DNA of 64,000 nt from Sphingosinicella ginsenosidimutans (GTDB lineage: Bacteria > Pseudomonadota > Alphaproteobacteria > Sphingomonadales > Sphingomonadaceae): positions 744,001 to 808,000 of the forward strand of contig NZ_VOQQ01000001.1 of NCBI RefSeq assembly GCF_007995055.1, given 5' to 3'. The position numbers were made by a program, and so were the translations under genes. Shown here piece by piece: positions 15,702 to 25,001 of the stretch. The notes under the pieces are model-generated. The model saw nothing but the letters and a program-made list of their open reading frames with translations. It was not told where the DNA came from and ran no database searches. Position 1 is the first letter of the stretch. Every line of letters starts with the position of its first letter.

Positions 15702-18041
15702 TCAGGCGCGCAGCCGCCGCTGCATCGTCCCCTGAACGAGCGCCGTCGCGCGTTCGAAGTCCATCGGCCGCCCGAACAGATAGCCCTGGATCTGGTGGCA
15801 GCCGAGATCACGCATCCGCGTGAAATCGTCGGCGGTCTCGACGCCCTCGGCGGTGATCGTCATGCGGAAGCTGCGCGCGAGCTGGACGATCGACTGGATG
15901 ATCGCCACCGTCTCCCGATTGGCCCCCGCCTCGCGGACGAAGCTCCCGTCGATCTTGAGCTTGTGGAAGACCGCCTTGTTCAGATAGCCGAGCGAGGAAT
16001 AGCCGGTGCCGAAATCGTCGAGCGCGATGCCGACGCCGAGCGCACGCAGCCGCTTCAGCACATCGAGCGCATGCGGCGAATCGGACATGAAGATCGATTC
16101 GGTCACCTCCAGCTCGAGCCGGTTCGGCGGCATCCGGTGGCGGCCCAGCGCGTCGGCGATCATGTTGGGCAGCGCCGCCGACGTCAGCTGCTTGGCGGAG
16201 ATGTTGACCGCGACGGTGATGGTGTCGGGCCAGCAGGCTGCGGCGCGGCACGCCTCCTCGATCACCCATTCGCCGAGCTCGACGATCAGGCCCGATTCCT
16301 CGGCAAGCGGGATGAAGGCGTTGGGCGGGATCATCCCGCGCACCGGATGATGCCAGCGGACCAGCGCCTCGAACCCCATCAGGCTCTGGTCGGCGGCATT
16401 GATCAGCGGCTGATAGAGCAGGCGCAGCTGCCCGGCGCCGATGCCGGCCTTCAGATCCTGTTCGAGCCGCAGCCGATCCTCCATCTCGTTCTGCAGCGCC
16501 GCGCTGAAGAAGCAGCATGTCCCGCGTCCCTGCGCCTTCGCCTGATAGAGCGCGAGATCGGCCTTCTGGATGAGATCGTCGACGCTGCGCCCGTCGGCGG
16601 GGCCGAACGCGCAGCCGATCGACACGCCGATCCGGATTTCCGCCTTGTCGAGATTATAGGGTTCGGCGACCGCCTCGATCACCCGCCCGGCAAGCGCCTC
16701 CACCATCTGGCGGCTCGACGCATCCTTGATGACGATGGCGAATTCGTCGCCGCCCATGCGGCCGACATGGCCGCCGCCGCCGACCACCTTGCGCAGTCGC
16801 TTCGCCACCGATTTCAGCACGGCGTCGCCCTTGGGATGGCCGAACGTGTCGTTGACCGGCTTGAAGCCGTCGAGATCGAGGAACATGATCGCGCAGGCCG
16901 TTTCCACCCCGGCCGCGCCCGACAGAGCCTCGGCGAGGAGCTGGCGCACCCGGCCGCGATTGGGCAGGCCCGACAGAAGATCGTGATTGGCGAGGTTGGT
17001 GAGCCTCTCCTGGTTCTTCTTCACCTCGGTCACGTCCTGGCCGACGCCGCGATAGCCCTGGAAGCGGCCGGCCGCGTCGACGATCGGATCGCCGGCAAGG
17101 CTGATCCAGCGTGTGCCGCTGCGCGTCTTGAGCTCCATTTCGAGATTGGCGAAGGGCTGGCGGGAGAGCAGCGCCCGGCCGAGCGCGCTGCTGCCGCCAA
17201 GCGCCGCCGGAAGCGAATGGCCGACGAGCTGGCTGGCCGAGCGGCCGAGCAGCGCCGGCATCCGCGACGAGATGTAGACGACGCGATTTTCGGAATCGAG
17301 CTGCCACAGCCAGCCGACCCCGCGTTGCTCATATTCGTCGAGCAGGCTGCGGACCGATTCGGCCTCGGTCGCCGCCGTCGCGACCGCCTTCAGCTGGGCA
17401 TAGGTCCAGCGCGTGAGGCGCGCGACGCTGAAGGCGCTGGCGCCCGAGATGAGGACGAAGGTGGCGGCGATCTTGGGATCGAGATGGGCGCTCCCGAAAT
17501 AGAAGGCGACGCAGAAGAAAGCGGTCAGCGTCCCGATCCAGGCGATCGCCGCAGCCGGCGTCGCGGCAAGCGCGATCGCCGCGCCGGTCATCGCCGCCAT
17601 CGCCCCGCCGATCACGACCTGGACCTCGGCCGGCTCGGTCGCGAAGGCATAGCAGGGCAGCGCGGACCAGAGCGCGGCGAGGCCCATCGCCTCGACCACC
17701 GCAAGCCAGGTCGCGCGGGCGCCCGCCGATCGCCCGGCGCCGTGCGCCGGCGCGGCCATCGCCCGCTGGCAGGACACGAAATTGGCGATCGTGACGAGCG
17801 CCGCCCAGCCGAACACGACATTGTGGGGCACCGATCCGATCATGGCCCAGGCGGTGATCAGGGCGGCGAGGCTCGCGGTGACGGCGAGCGGCCCCGCGAA
17901 CAGGGCGCGGCCCTCGATCTGCCGCCTGTGGAGGTGCGCCGCGCGCAGGCGATCGCCCGCGTCGTACGGGAGCGCTCCCGCCGGGGCCTCCGCCGTCTCC
18001 CCGAATTGATCGACGTCGGGTGAAAGTACGGCGTTCGGCAT
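15702..18041 (-). CDS. Membrane-anchored PAS-GGDEF-EAL cyclic-di-GMP enzyme
   Basis: 779 residues. The N-terminal ~200 residues contain about five to six hydrophobic helices, followed by a PAS domain (GVGWLWQLDSENRVVYISSR, around residues 235-340), a GGDEF domain with an intact GRMGGDEFAIV near residue 430, and an EAL domain with GFEALVRWHHP near residue 555, NISAKQL and DDFGTGYSSL. It should make or degrade cyclic-di-GMP, the signal controlling motility and biofilm. Both catalytic motifs look intact, so which activity dominates cannot be decided here; the PAS domain probably senses redox, light or ligand state. Monocistronic in appearance, convergent with the secreted protein gene at 15.3-15.7 kb. 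Confidence 0.95.
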   Translation of the reverse strand: MPNAVLSPDVDQFGETAEAPAGALPYDAGDRLRAAHLHRRQIEGRALFAGPLAVTASLAALITAWAMIGSVPHNVVFGWAALVTIANFVSCQRAMAAPAHGAGRSAGARATWLAVVEAMGLAALWSALPCYAFATEPAEVQVVIGGAMAAMTGAAIALAATPAAAIAWIGTLTAFFCVAFYFGSAHLDPKIAATFVLISGASAFSVARLTRWTYAQLKAVATAATEAESVRSLLDEYEQRGVGWLWQLDSENRVVYISSRMPALLGRSASQLVGHSLPAALGGSSALGRALLSRQPFANLEMELKTRSGTRWISLAGDPIVDAAGRFQGYRGVGQDVTEVKKNQERLTNLANHDLLSGLPNRGRVRQLLAEALSGAAGVETACAIMFLDLDGFKPVNDTFGHPKGDAVLKSVAKRLRKVVGGGGHVGRMGGDEFAIVIKDASSRQMVEALAGRVIEAVAEPYNLDKAEIRIGVSIGCAFGPADGRSVDDLIQKADLALYQAKAQGRGTCCFFSAALQNEMEDRLRLEQDLKAGIGAGQLRLLYQPLINAADQSLMGFEALVRWHHPVRGMIPPNAFIPLAEESGLIVELGEWVIEEACRAAACWPDTITVAVNISAKQLTSAALPNMIADALGRHRMPPNRLELEVTESIFMSDSPHALDVLKRLRALGVGIALDDFGTGYSSLGYLNKAVFHKLKIDGSFVREAGANRETVAIIQSIVQLARSFRMTITAEGVETADDFTRMRDLGCHQIQGYLFGRPMDFERATALVQGTMQRRLRA

Positions 18042-18309
18042 CGCGTTCCGCTGGCTGGAGAACAGTGGCCGGCTCCTACGCGCCAGACCTTTGACGGAAG
18101 GTTAAGTTCGGCGCACCCGACGGCTTGTCCGGGCACGGCGGAAAGGCGTATTCCGGCGCGCGCGGCGGGGATGAGCATCCGAGTCCCGAAGGGTCCGCGA
18201 AAGGGAGGAACGGCGGCTCGCGGCCAGGGCCGGAGCGCGCCGTCGCGTGGACCCGACGACCCCGTCCGCATGTTGGCGCCAGGGGGCCTTATCGAAGGGA
18301 GAAGATGCG

Positions 18310-18516
18310 ATGAAGATGCTCAAACTGGCTCTTGCCGCCGCGATCGCCGTCGGCAGCATCGGCATGCCGGCCGCCCCAGCCGCGGCGCAGCACAATCGCG
18401 AATGGCAGAACCGCCATCATGGCTGGCATAATCGCCGCCACCGGCGCGTTCGCGTCTGCCGCACGGTGTGGCGCCACCATCATCAGCGGCAGGTGTGCCG
18501 CTGGGTCTGGCGCTAG
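18310..18516 (+). CDS. Small secreted His/Arg/Trp-rich protein
   Basis: 68 residues. A signal peptide (MKMLKLALAAAIAVGSIGMP, cleaved probably after AAPAAA) precedes a mature ~42-residue peptide made almost wholly of His, Arg, Trp, Asn, Gln and Cys, e.g. WQNRHHGWHNRRHRRVRVC and WRHHHQRQVCRWVWR. It has two cysteines about 15 residues apart. Related short basic proteins with a CRxVWRHHH pattern occur widely in sphingomonads; their function is unknown. Clustered His and Cys suggest metal binding, and the Arg/Trp content suggests interaction with membranes or anionic polymers; both are inference. AAGGGAGAAG lies just before the start. A strong hairpin follows the stop. Confidence 0.7.
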   Translation: MKMLKLALAAAIAVGSIGMPAAPAAAQHNREWQNRHHGWHNRRHRRVRVCRTVWRHHHQRQVCRWVWR

Positions 18517-18525
18517 AATCGCATC

Positions 18526-18555
18526 GCCGCCTTCCGGCCCGCGCCGGGAGGCGGC
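18526..18555. repeat. Strong hairpin between convergent genes
   Basis: A 13-bp inverted repeat (18526-18538 and 18543-18555, one mismatch) with a 4-base loop lies just after the His/Arg/Trp-rich gene and before the 3' end of the SleB gene. It has no T-run on either side, so it may be an mRNA-stabilising or weak bidirectional terminator structure. Confidence 0.5.
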
Positions 18556-18600
18556 CTGCCGGCGTGGCATGACGGGCCCACGCAACCGGCGTGACGGCGA

Positions 18601-19251
18601 TCAGCTGTAGAAGATATGGAGCCCGATCTGCGTGGTCCGGGCCAGCCGCCGGCCCCAGGACGGGCGGACATAATCGGCGTGATACCACAAGACGCTGGGC
18701 GGCAGGGCGCGGGGCGCCGCGCCCTTTTCGGCGATCCGGGCGATGCCGACCGCCTTGCGCCAGGGCTCCGATCGCCGATCCGCCTGCGGGATCCGGCCCC
18801 GCACCACGAACGAAAATTGCGCCGGCTGGCGAACGACCCCGCAGATCGTTGCCGGATAGCGGCCGGATCGCGCGCGGTTCAGCACCACCTCCGCCACCGC
18901 GAGCTGGCCCTCGAGCGGCTCGCCCTGCGCCTCGAAATAGACGGCGCTCGCGAGGCAGCCCTGCTCGGCATCGTCCGGTTGTGCGCCCGCATAGGTTTCG
19001 ACCAGCTCGCCGAGCGGCGGCGGCGGCGCGACGACCGGCACCGGATCGGGCGCGGCGGGGGCAGCGTCCGGCGCCGCATCGACGTTGAGCCCAAGCGTGC
19101 CCGGATCGAACCGGGCGGTTTCGTGATCCGACCAGGCCGTCGGCTGCGGCGCCGCGGCGCCCTGCCAGGCGCGCAGCGGCCCGCCCCAGCCGAGCGTCGC
19201 GATCATGAGCGCAAGCGCAGGCAAGCCCGCCGCGCGAACCCATCGATACAT
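18601..19251 (-). CDS. SleB-type cell wall hydrolase
   Basis: 216 residues. An N-terminal signal or anchor (LPALALMIATLGWGG) is followed by a Pro/Ala-rich linker, and the C-terminal ~125 residues form a Hydrolase_2 (SleB) domain: CLASAVYFEAQGEPLEGQ carries the catalytic Glu, then AEVVLNRARSGRYPATICGV, and a C-terminal LWYHADYVRPSW. The family comprises lytic transglycosylases acting on peptidoglycan, first known from spore germination; in Gram-negative bacteria they remodel the wall in the periplasm. It is divergent from the cytochrome b561 gene across a 293-bp gap. No operon partner is visible. Confidence 0.88.
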   Translation of the reverse strand: MYRWVRAAGLPALALMIATLGWGGPLRAWQGAAAPQPTAWSDHETARFDPGTLGLNVDAAPDAAPAAPDPVPVVAPPPPLGELVETYAGAQPDDAEQGCLASAVYFEAQGEPLEGQLAVAEVVLNRARSGRYPATICGVVRQPAQFSFVVRGRIPQADRRSEPWRKAVGIARIAEKGAAPRALPPSVLWYHADYVRPSWGRRLARTTQIGLHIFYS

Positions 19252-19544
19252 GAATGACCGTTATCCACTGCGGTGAGGCGGCCCCTGGGACCGCCCCCGC
19301 GATCCGCCAGCCTCCCCGACTTGCTCGGTCGCGCAAGGAATGCGCGACGCCCGCTCTTGTTCAGGTGACAGGCGACTTACGGGAGAAATGGCGCCGGACA
19401 AGGCTTATGCTGCACTGCAGCGACGAATCGGGCCATGTTCGGGACGAACGCCGGGAACTTCGGCGGCGGCGCTGCATCCAAGAGGGAGCTGCCAAGGAAC
19501 ACCACGCGGCCGCGGCCGTTGCTCACCGAACTGCAGGAGGGGTT
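19252..19544. other. Divergent intergenic region, no gene recognised
   Basis: 293 bp between the divergent SleB and cytochrome b561 genes. It should hold both promoters. I see no convincing -35/-10 pair and no RNA motif. An ATG at 19388 with a GGGAGAA upstream opens a frame that runs into the cytochrome gene out of frame and has a non-protein-like composition, so it is not called. Confidence 0.5.
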
Positions 19545-20153
19545 ATGCTCACCGTTCCCGACGTGAGGCCGCAGCGCGACGAGATCCTGCGCTATGGCAA
19601 TGGCGCCGTGGTCCTCCACTGGGTGACGGCGGCGCTGGTGATCGCGCAGGTCATCGTCGGCTTCACCTTCAAGCTGCTGCCGCGCGGGCCGGCGCACGGC
19701 GAATGGTTCGCCTGGCACAAGACGCTTGGCGCAACCATCCTGCTGCTCGCGCTCGTCCGCCTCGCCTGGCGCCTCGCGCACAAGCCGCCGCCCTTCCCCG
19801 AAACCCTCGGCCGGTGGGAGCGGATCGCCGCCACCTGGAACCACCGCGCCTTCTATGCCCTGCTCATCCTCCTCCCGCTGACCGGCCTCGTCGCGGTGTC
19901 CGATGGGGCGCGAAGCGGCTTCGTCGCGCTGGTCGGCGGCCTCAAGGTGCCCGCGGTCCCGGGCGTGAGCGAGGCGACCGGCGAGCTTTCGGGCGACGTG
20001 CATGTGGTGCTGGTCTTCACCACCCTCGCCCTCCTCGTCCTCCATGTCGGGGCGGCGCTGAAGCACCAGTTCTTCGACTCCAGTCGCGCGGCGGGGCGAA
20101 TGCCGCCCTTCCGCGAGCGCCGCGGCGCGGCTAGTTTACCGGGCCTGTACTGA
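19545..20153 (+). CDS. Cytochrome b561-family membrane protein
   Basis: 202 residues with four hydrophobic helices. Candidate haem-ligand histidines sit in the helices: VVLHWVTAALVIAQ, WFAWHKTLGATILLL, a third near DVHVVLVFTTLALLVLHVG, and GAALKHQFF, the last being the typical C-terminal motif of bacterial b561 proteins (CybB). Such proteins transfer electrons within the inner membrane, in CybB from superoxide to ubiquinone. ATG 19545 has a perfect AGGAGG at 19535-19540, which fixes the start. It stands alone. Confidence 0.9.
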   Translation: MLTVPDVRPQRDEILRYGNGAVVLHWVTAALVIAQVIVGFTFKLLPRGPAHGEWFAWHKTLGATILLLALVRLAWRLAHKPPPFPETLGRWERIAATWNHRAFYALLILLPLTGLVAVSDGARSGFVALVGGLKVPAVPGVSEATGELSGDVHVVLVFTTLALLVLHVGAALKHQFFDSSRAAGRMPPFRERRGAASLPGLY

Positions 20154-20197
20154 GGGCGCCCGCCATCCGGCGCGCCCGCCGCCGGGAGAAAGCGTGC

Positions 20198-20602
20198 ATG
20201 GCCAAGTGGCTGATGAAGTCCGAACCCCACGTCTACAGCTGGGACGATCTGGTGCGCGACGGGGAGACCGACTGGGACGGCGTCCGCAACAACGCCGCGC
20301 GCCTGCACCTGCGCGCGATGCGCGAAGGGGACGAGGCCTTTTTCTACCACAGCAATGCGGACAAGGCGGTGGTCGGCATCATGCGGATCGCCGGCGCGCA
20401 GAAGCCGGACGGCCCCGATGGCGCGTGGGTGAAGGTGCCGGTCCAGCCGGTCCGCAAGCTCCCCCGCCCCGTCACCCTCGCCGAGATCAAGGCCGAGCCG
20501 AAGCTGGCGGCGATGGAGCTCGTCCGCCAGTCGCGGCTGTCGGTGAGCCCGGTCCGGGAGGAGGAATGGGCGTTGATTCTGGAGATGAGCGCCGGGGCGT
20601 AG
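20198..20602 (+). CDS. EVE-domain protein
   Basis: 134 residues making a single EVE domain (PUA-like fold): KWLMKSEPHVYSWDDLV at the N-terminus, then WDGVRNNAARLHLRAMREGD, FFYHSNADKAVVGIMRI and VRQSRLSVSPVREEEW. This is the bacterial relative of human THYN1. EVE/PUA-like domains bind modified bases in DNA or RNA, and EVE proteins are sometimes linked to restriction of modified DNA; no restriction genes are near here, so it is probably the housekeeping form. The KWLMKSEP start is intact. Convergent with typA. Confidence 0.93.
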   Translation: MAKWLMKSEPHVYSWDDLVRDGETDWDGVRNNAARLHLRAMREGDEAFFYHSNADKAVVGIMRIAGAQKPDGPDGAWVKVPVQPVRKLPRPVTLAEIKAEPKLAAMELVRQSRLSVSPVREEEWALILEMSAGA

Positions 20603-20654
20603 CGACCGGCCCTCGCACCCGCCCGCGCGGCGCGCAGAGGGCGCGAGTGGCGGC

Positions 20655-22490
20655 TCAGGCCGCCTCCGCCTTCCGCGACTGCCGCTTGCGCTCATGCGGA
20701 TCGAGATAGCGCTTGCGGATCCGCACCACCTTGGGCGTCACTTCGACCAGCTCGTCGTCCTGGATATAGGCGATCGCCTGTTCCAGCGTCATGCGGCGGG
20801 GCGGGGTGAGGCGGATGCCTTCGTCCTTGCCGCTGGCGCGGAAGTTGGTGAGCTGCTTGCTCTTGAGCGGGTTCACCTCGAGGTCCTGGGGCTTGGCGTT
20901 CTCGCCGATCACCATGCCTTCGTAGAGCTTGTCGCCCGGCGAGATGAACAGGACGCCGCGCTCCTCGAGCGCGTTGAGCGCATAGGCGACGGCCTCGCCC
21001 TGCTCCATCGAGATGAGGACGCCGTTCTGCCGGCCGGAAATCGGGCCCTTGTACGGCCCGTATTTCTCGAACAGCCGGTTCATGATGCCGGTGCCGCGCG
21101 TGTCGGACAGGAACTCGCCATGATAGCCGATCAGGCCGCGCGACGGGGCGCTGAAGGTGAGGCGGGTCTTGCCGCCGCCTGAGGGGCGCATGTCGGTCAT
21201 CTCGGCCTTGCGCTGCGCCATCTTCTCGACGACCGTGCCCGAATGCTCGTCGTCGACGTCGATGACGACCGTCTCATAGGGCTCCTCGCGGCCATTGGGG
21301 CCGTCGCGGAAGAGGACTCGGGGGCGGGAGATCGAAAGCTCGAAGCCCTCGCGCCGCATCGTCTCGATGAGCACGCCGAGCTGAAGCTCGCCGCGGCCCG
21401 CGACCTCGAACGCGTCATTGTCGTGCGCGGCGGTGACGCGGATCGCGACATTGGTCTCCGCCTCGCGCTCCAGCCGGTCGCGGATGACGCGGCTCTGCAC
21501 CTTGTCGCCGTCCTTGCCGGCATAGGGGCTGTCGTTGACCGCGAAGCTCATCGCGAGCGTCGGCGGATCGATCGGGCGCGCGGCGACCGGCGTGGTGACG
21601 CCCGGCGCGGCGATGGTGTTGGAAACGGTCGCCTTGGTCAGGCCGGCAATGGCGATGATGTCGCCCGCCTGCGCGGTCTCGACGGGCACGCGATCGAGCC
21701 CGCGAAAGGCGAACATCTTGGTCGCGCGGCCGGCCTCGACCGGATTGCCCTCGACGTCGATCGCCTGGATCGGCGCGTTGACCTCGAGCCGGCCGCTCTC
21801 GATCCGGCCGGTCAGGATGCGGCCGAGGAAGGGATCGCGATCGAGCAGGGTCGCGAGCATCTTGAACTCGCCTTCGGTGTCGAGGCCGGGCTCCGGGATG
21901 TGGCTGACGATCGTCTCGAACAAGGGCGTGAGATCGCCGGAGCGGACATCGTCGGTGCGGCCGGCATAGCCGGCGCGGCCCGACGCGTAGAGCGTCGGGA
22001 AATCGAGCTGCTCGTCATTGGCGTCGAGGCTGAGGAACAGCTCGAAACATTCGTCGAGCACCTCGGCCGGGCGCGCATCGGGCCGGTCGATCTTGTTGAC
22101 CACGACGATCGGCTTGAGGCCGAGCGCGAGCGCCTTGCCGGTGACGAACTTGGTCTGCGGCATCGGCCCTTCCGCCGCATCGACGAGCAGGATCACGCCA
22201 TCGACCATCGACAGGATGCGTTCCACCTCGGCGCCGAAATCGGCGTGGCCGGGCGTGTCGACGATGTTGATGCGTACGGCCTCGCCCCCTGCGGGCGGCG
22301 TCCATTCGACCGACGTGCACTTGGCGAGGATGGTGATCCCGCGCTCCTTTTCGAGGTCGTTCGAATCCATCGCCCGCTCCTCCACGCGCTGATTGTCGCG
22401 GAAGGTGCCGGATTGGCGGAACAGCTGGTCGACAAGGGTCGTCTTGCCGTGATCGACGTGGGCGATGATCGCCACGTTGCGAAGGCTCAT
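20655..22490 (-). CDS. typA: Translational GTPase TypA/BipA
   Basis: 611 residues. The GTPase domain starts [20 protein letters not shown] (G1), with [10 protein letters not shown] (G2), DTPGHADFG (G3) and [12 protein letters not shown] (G4). Elongation-factor-like domains follow, including [20 protein letters not shown] and the TypA-specific C-terminal region [18 protein letters not shown] and a basic end. It binds ribosomes and assists 50S assembly and stress or low-temperature growth. The start chosen, ATG 22488-22490 (MSLRNVAI), is the family start; an in-frame ATG 57 bp upstream would add non-conserved residues. Its promoter is in the 150-bp divergent gap with the DUF885 gene. Confidence 0.96.
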   Translation of the reverse strand: MSLRNVAIIAHVDHGKTTLVDQLFRQSGTFRDNQRVEERAMDSNDLEKERGITILAKCTSVEWTPPAGGEAVRINIVDTPGHADFGAEVERILSMVDGVILLVDAAEGPMPQTKFVTGKALALGLKPIVVVNKIDRPDARPAEVLDECFELFLSLDANDEQLDFPTLYASGRAGYAGRTDDVRSGDLTPLFETIVSHIPEPGLDTEGEFKMLATLLDRDPFLGRILTGRIESGRLEVNAPIQAIDVEGNPVEAGRATKMFAFRGLDRVPVETAQAGDIIAIAGLTKATVSNTIAAPGVTTPVAARPIDPPTLAMSFAVNDSPYAGKDGDKVQSRVIRDRLEREAETNVAIRVTAAHDNDAFEVAGRGELQLGVLIETMRREGFELSISRPRVLFRDGPNGREEPYETVVIDVDDEHSGTVVEKMAQRKAEMTDMRPSGGGKTRLTFSAPSRGLIGYHGEFLSDTRGTGIMNRLFEKYGPYKGPISGRQNGVLISMEQGEAVAYALNALEERGVLFISPGDKLYEGMVIGENAKPQDLEVNPLKSKQLTNFRASGKDEGIRLTPPRRMTLEQAIAYIQDDELVEVTPKVVRIRKRYLDPHERKRQSRKAEAA

Positions 22491-22640
22491 CTTATTGGCT
22501 CTCGAATAGCGGGGAATGTCGGCGCGCATATAGCCGCGATGGTGCATCGCAACAAGTGCGCGCCTGCACGGGGAATCGGTTGAACTGTCGCAAGCGGCTG
22601 ATTAGGCCAAATCCTGACAAAAGACAGGGAGGACAAGGAC

Positions 22641-24464
22641 ATGCTCGATCGCCGCGCGTTTCTCGCCAGCTCATCCGCCGCAATCGCGGTTGCCGCGGTC
22701 GGCGGATTCGCACCGCTCGTCGCCCACGACGGCGCCGAGACGCGCGATGCCGCGCTCGATCGGCTGCTCACCGGCTGGTTCAACGAGGATATCCGCGAAA
22801 ACCCGACCTATGCGACCGCGCTCGGGCTCGACACGGGCGCGCTTGCGCCGCTGCGCGGACAGCTCGGCGATTCCTCGCAGGCGAGGGCCGACAGCGATCG
22901 GGCGAAGGCGGTGCGGCGGCACCGGGAGCTCCGGCAGTTCGGCCGCGAGGGCCTCAGCGGCGCGGGCCAGATCAACTATGACATCGCCGAGTTCCGCGGC
23001 GCGGCCGCCGAGATGGGCGCGGCCTTCCACTTCGGCGGCGGCGGGCGGCCCTCGCCTTATGTGGTGAGCCAGCTCGGCGGCGCCTATTATCAGGTGCCCG
23101 ACTTCCTCGACACGCAGCATCCGATCCACGACGCGCAGGATTGCGACCATTATCTCTCGCGGCTCGAGGATTTCGCGCGCAACCTCGATCAGGAGACCGA
23201 GCGGGTCCGCCACGATGCGGGGCTCGGCGTCACGCCGCCCGATTTCATCCTCGACAAGACGATCGGCAATCTTCGCCAGCTGCGCGGCCAGCCGGCCGGC
23301 GAGACGACATTGGTGCGCTCGATCGCGCGCCGTGCCGCCGCGGCCAATGTCCAGGGCGATTATGAAGCGCGCGCCGCCGCGCTCGTCTCCGGCCCGATCG
23401 CGCAGGCGCTCGACCGGCAGATCGCCGCGCTCCAGGCGCTGAGGCCGAATGCGACCCACGAGGCGGGCTGCGGACGCCTTCCGGACCCGGAGGCCTACTA
23501 TGCCTGGGGCATCCGCGCCAACACGACGACGGAGATGACCGGCGAGGAAATCCACCAGATGGGCCTCCAGCAGGTCGCCGAAATCCAGGGCGAGCTCGAT
23601 CCCCTGCTGCGCGCGCGGGGAATGACGCAGGGGACGGTCGGCGCGCGGATGAACGCGCTCGCGCAGGAAGCGGACAATCTCTACCCGAACACGGACGAAG
23701 GCCGCGCCGCGCTCCTCGCCTCGCTCAACGACATCCTTGCCGACATTCGCCCGCGTTTGCCGCGCGCCTTCAACCACATTCCACGCGCGAACCTCGAAAT
23801 CCACCGCGTTCCCCCCGCCATCCAGGACGGCGCGCCGGGCGGCTATTACCAGGGCGGCCCGCTCGATGGCTCGCGGCCCGGCATCTACTATATCAACCTC
23901 AAGGACACGCACGAATGGCCCAAGATGGGCCTCAAGACGCTGACCTATCACGAAGGCATTCCCGGCCACCATTTCCAGATCAGCCTCTCGCGCGAGCAGG
24001 GGGCGCTGCCGCTCTATCGCCGCGCCGGCGGCTTTTCCGCCTATGCCGAGGGCTGGGGCCTTTATGCCGAGCACCTCGCCGGCGAGCTCGGCGTCTATGA
24101 CGACGATCCGCTGGGCCGGATCGGCTATCTCCAGTCCTACCTCTTCCGAGCGACCCGGCTGGTCGTCGATTCAGGGCTCCACCACAAGGGCTGGAGCCGC
24201 GAACAGGCGATCCGCTACATGATCGACAATGCCGCCGAGCCGGAAGGCTTCGCGGTGCGCGAGATCGAGCGCTACTGCGTGTGGCCGGGCCAGGCGTGCA
24301 GCTACAAGGTCGGCCAGACGGTGATCATGGACCTGCGCAACGAAGCGCAACAGCGCATGGGCCAGCGCTTCGACCTCAAGGCGTTTCACGACATCGTGCT
24401 GCTGAACGGCGCCCTGCCGCTCACCGTGCTTCAGCAGCATGTCCGCGCCTGGTCCTCCGCCTAG
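22641..24464 (+). CDS. DUF885 family zinc-metallopeptidase-like secreted protein
   Basis: 607 residues. The N-terminus MLDRRAFLASSSAAIAV is a twin-arginine-type signal (RRAFLA), so export folded through Tat is likely. The catalytic-type motif HEGIPGHH begins at His437 and is followed by EGWGLYAE, the usual second metal-ligand region of DUF885. The length matches the family (about 580-620). DUF885 proteins are widespread in sphingomonads as putative carboxypeptidase-like hydrolases; substrates are generally unknown. GGGAGGACAAGGAC precedes the ATG. Divergent from typA with a 150-bp gap; a TTGAAC about 17 bp before TAGGCC is a weak promoter candidate. Confidence 0.9.
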   Translation: MLDRRAFLASSSAAIAVAAVGGFAPLVAHDGAETRDAALDRLLTGWFNEDIRENPTYATALGLDTGALAPLRGQLGDSSQARADSDRAKAVRRHRELRQFGREGLSGAGQINYDIAEFRGAAAEMGAAFHFGGGGRPSPYVVSQLGGAYYQVPDFLDTQHPIHDAQDCDHYLSRLEDFARNLDQETERVRHDAGLGVTPPDFILDKTIGNLRQLRGQPAGETTLVRSIARRAAAANVQGDYEARAAALVSGPIAQALDRQIAALQALRPNATHEAGCGRLPDPEAYYAWGIRANTTTEMTGEEIHQMGLQQVAEIQGELDPLLRARGMTQGTVGARMNALAQEADNLYPNTDEGRAALLASLNDILADIRPRLPRAFNHIPRANLEIHRVPPAIQDGAPGGYYQGGPLDGSRPGIYYINLKDTHEWPKMGLKTLTYHEGIPGHHFQISLSREQGALPLYRRAGGFSAYAEGWGLYAEHLAGELGVYDDDPLGRIGYLQSYLFRATRLVVDSGLHHKGWSREQAIRYMIDNAAEPEGFAVREIERYCVWPGQACSYKVGQTVIMDLRNEAQQRMGQRFDLKAFHDIVLLNGALPLTVLQQHVRAWSSA

Positions 24465-24518
24465 CAACCCGGCGCGCGAATGCGCGTTGGGCAGCCGTGG
24501 GGCGCGAAGGAGAGGATC

Positions 24519-24815
24519 ATGCCACGCGGCGACAAGAGCAGCTATACCGACAAGCAGAAGCGCAAGGCCGAACATATCGAGGAAGGCTATGAGGATCGCG
24601 GCGTCAGCCACAAGGAGGCCGAACGGCGCGCCTGGGCGACGGTGAATGCGGAAAGCGGCGGCGGCAAGAAATCGGGATCCGGCCGCGGCAAGAAGGAAAA
24701 TCACGCCTCGTCGCGCAAGGGCGGCCGGATCGGCGGCTCCTCGCAAAGCCACGCCAGCCGCAGCGCCGCGGCGAAAAAGGGCTGGGAGACGCGGCGCCGC
24801 AAGGGCAACGGCTGA
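24519..24815 (+). CDS. Small basic Lys/Gly-rich protein, often annotated 'plasmid stabilization protein'
   Basis: 98 residues, very basic and probably disordered in its second half. It starts MPRGDKSSYTDKQKRKAEHI and continues EEGYEDRGVSHKEAERRAWA, a ChaB/KGG-like helix, then GGGKKSGSGRGKK and a C-terminal SAAAKKGWETRRRKGNG. Homologues are commonly labelled plasmid stabilization protein, but nothing here shows a toxin-antitoxin function; a nucleic-acid-binding or stress role is more likely. The start at 24519 follows GGAGAGG; an in-frame ATG at 24480 would add 13 residues that do not look conserved. Convergent with a tiny membrane-protein gene, 4 bp apart. Confidence 0.82.
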   Translation: MPRGDKSSYTDKQKRKAEHIEEGYEDRGVSHKEAERRAWATVNAESGGGKKSGSGRGKKENHASSRKGGRIGGSSQSHASRSAAAKKGWETRRRKGNG

Positions 24816-24819
24816 GCCT

Positions 24820-24942
24820 TCAGGGCTTCAACCAGAGCCGGATCACCCAGGCGACCGCGCCGAAGGCCGCGACGCTCGCGACCCACAGCGCGGCGAACCA
24901 GGCGAGGCACTTCCAGAGCGGCGCGGGGGCGGGCGTGGACAT
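24820..24942 (-). CDS. DUF2474-like 40-residue membrane protein
   Basis: A 40-codon frame on the minus strand, ATG at 24940-24942 preceded by AAGGTGG, stop TGA at 24820-24822. The product begins MSTPAPAPLWKCLAWFAALW and ends VIRLWLKP, with one strong hydrophobic helix and flanking Trp/Lys. This matches the DUF2474 pattern (PLWKRL.WF..LW..., then a V..IR.. end), a family of ~40-residue proteins usually encoded beside cydAB and thought to be small subunits of the cytochrome bd oxidase. No cyd genes are in this window, so it is an orphan copy or a relative with another partner. The family match is from memory and would need a profile search. Confidence 0.65.
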   Translation of the reverse strand: MSTPAPAPLWKCLAWFAALWVASVAAFGAVAWVIRLWLKP

Positions 24943-25001
24943 CGCCACCTTCTAGGCGCTCGTCGCCGTGCCCGGCCAGCCGTCGCGAGCCGGGCGGAAG
25001 A

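Noticed and set aside
19388..20134. Plus-strand frame with a GGGAGAA upstream before cytochrome b561
   Set aside because: It runs out of frame through the cytochrome b561 gene and has an Arg/Ala-rich non-protein-like sequence.
24519..24815. Toxin-antitoxin module suggested by the common name 'plasmid stabilization protein'
   Set aside because: No paired toxin or antitoxin gene and no RelE/ParE-like motif; the name is a historical label.
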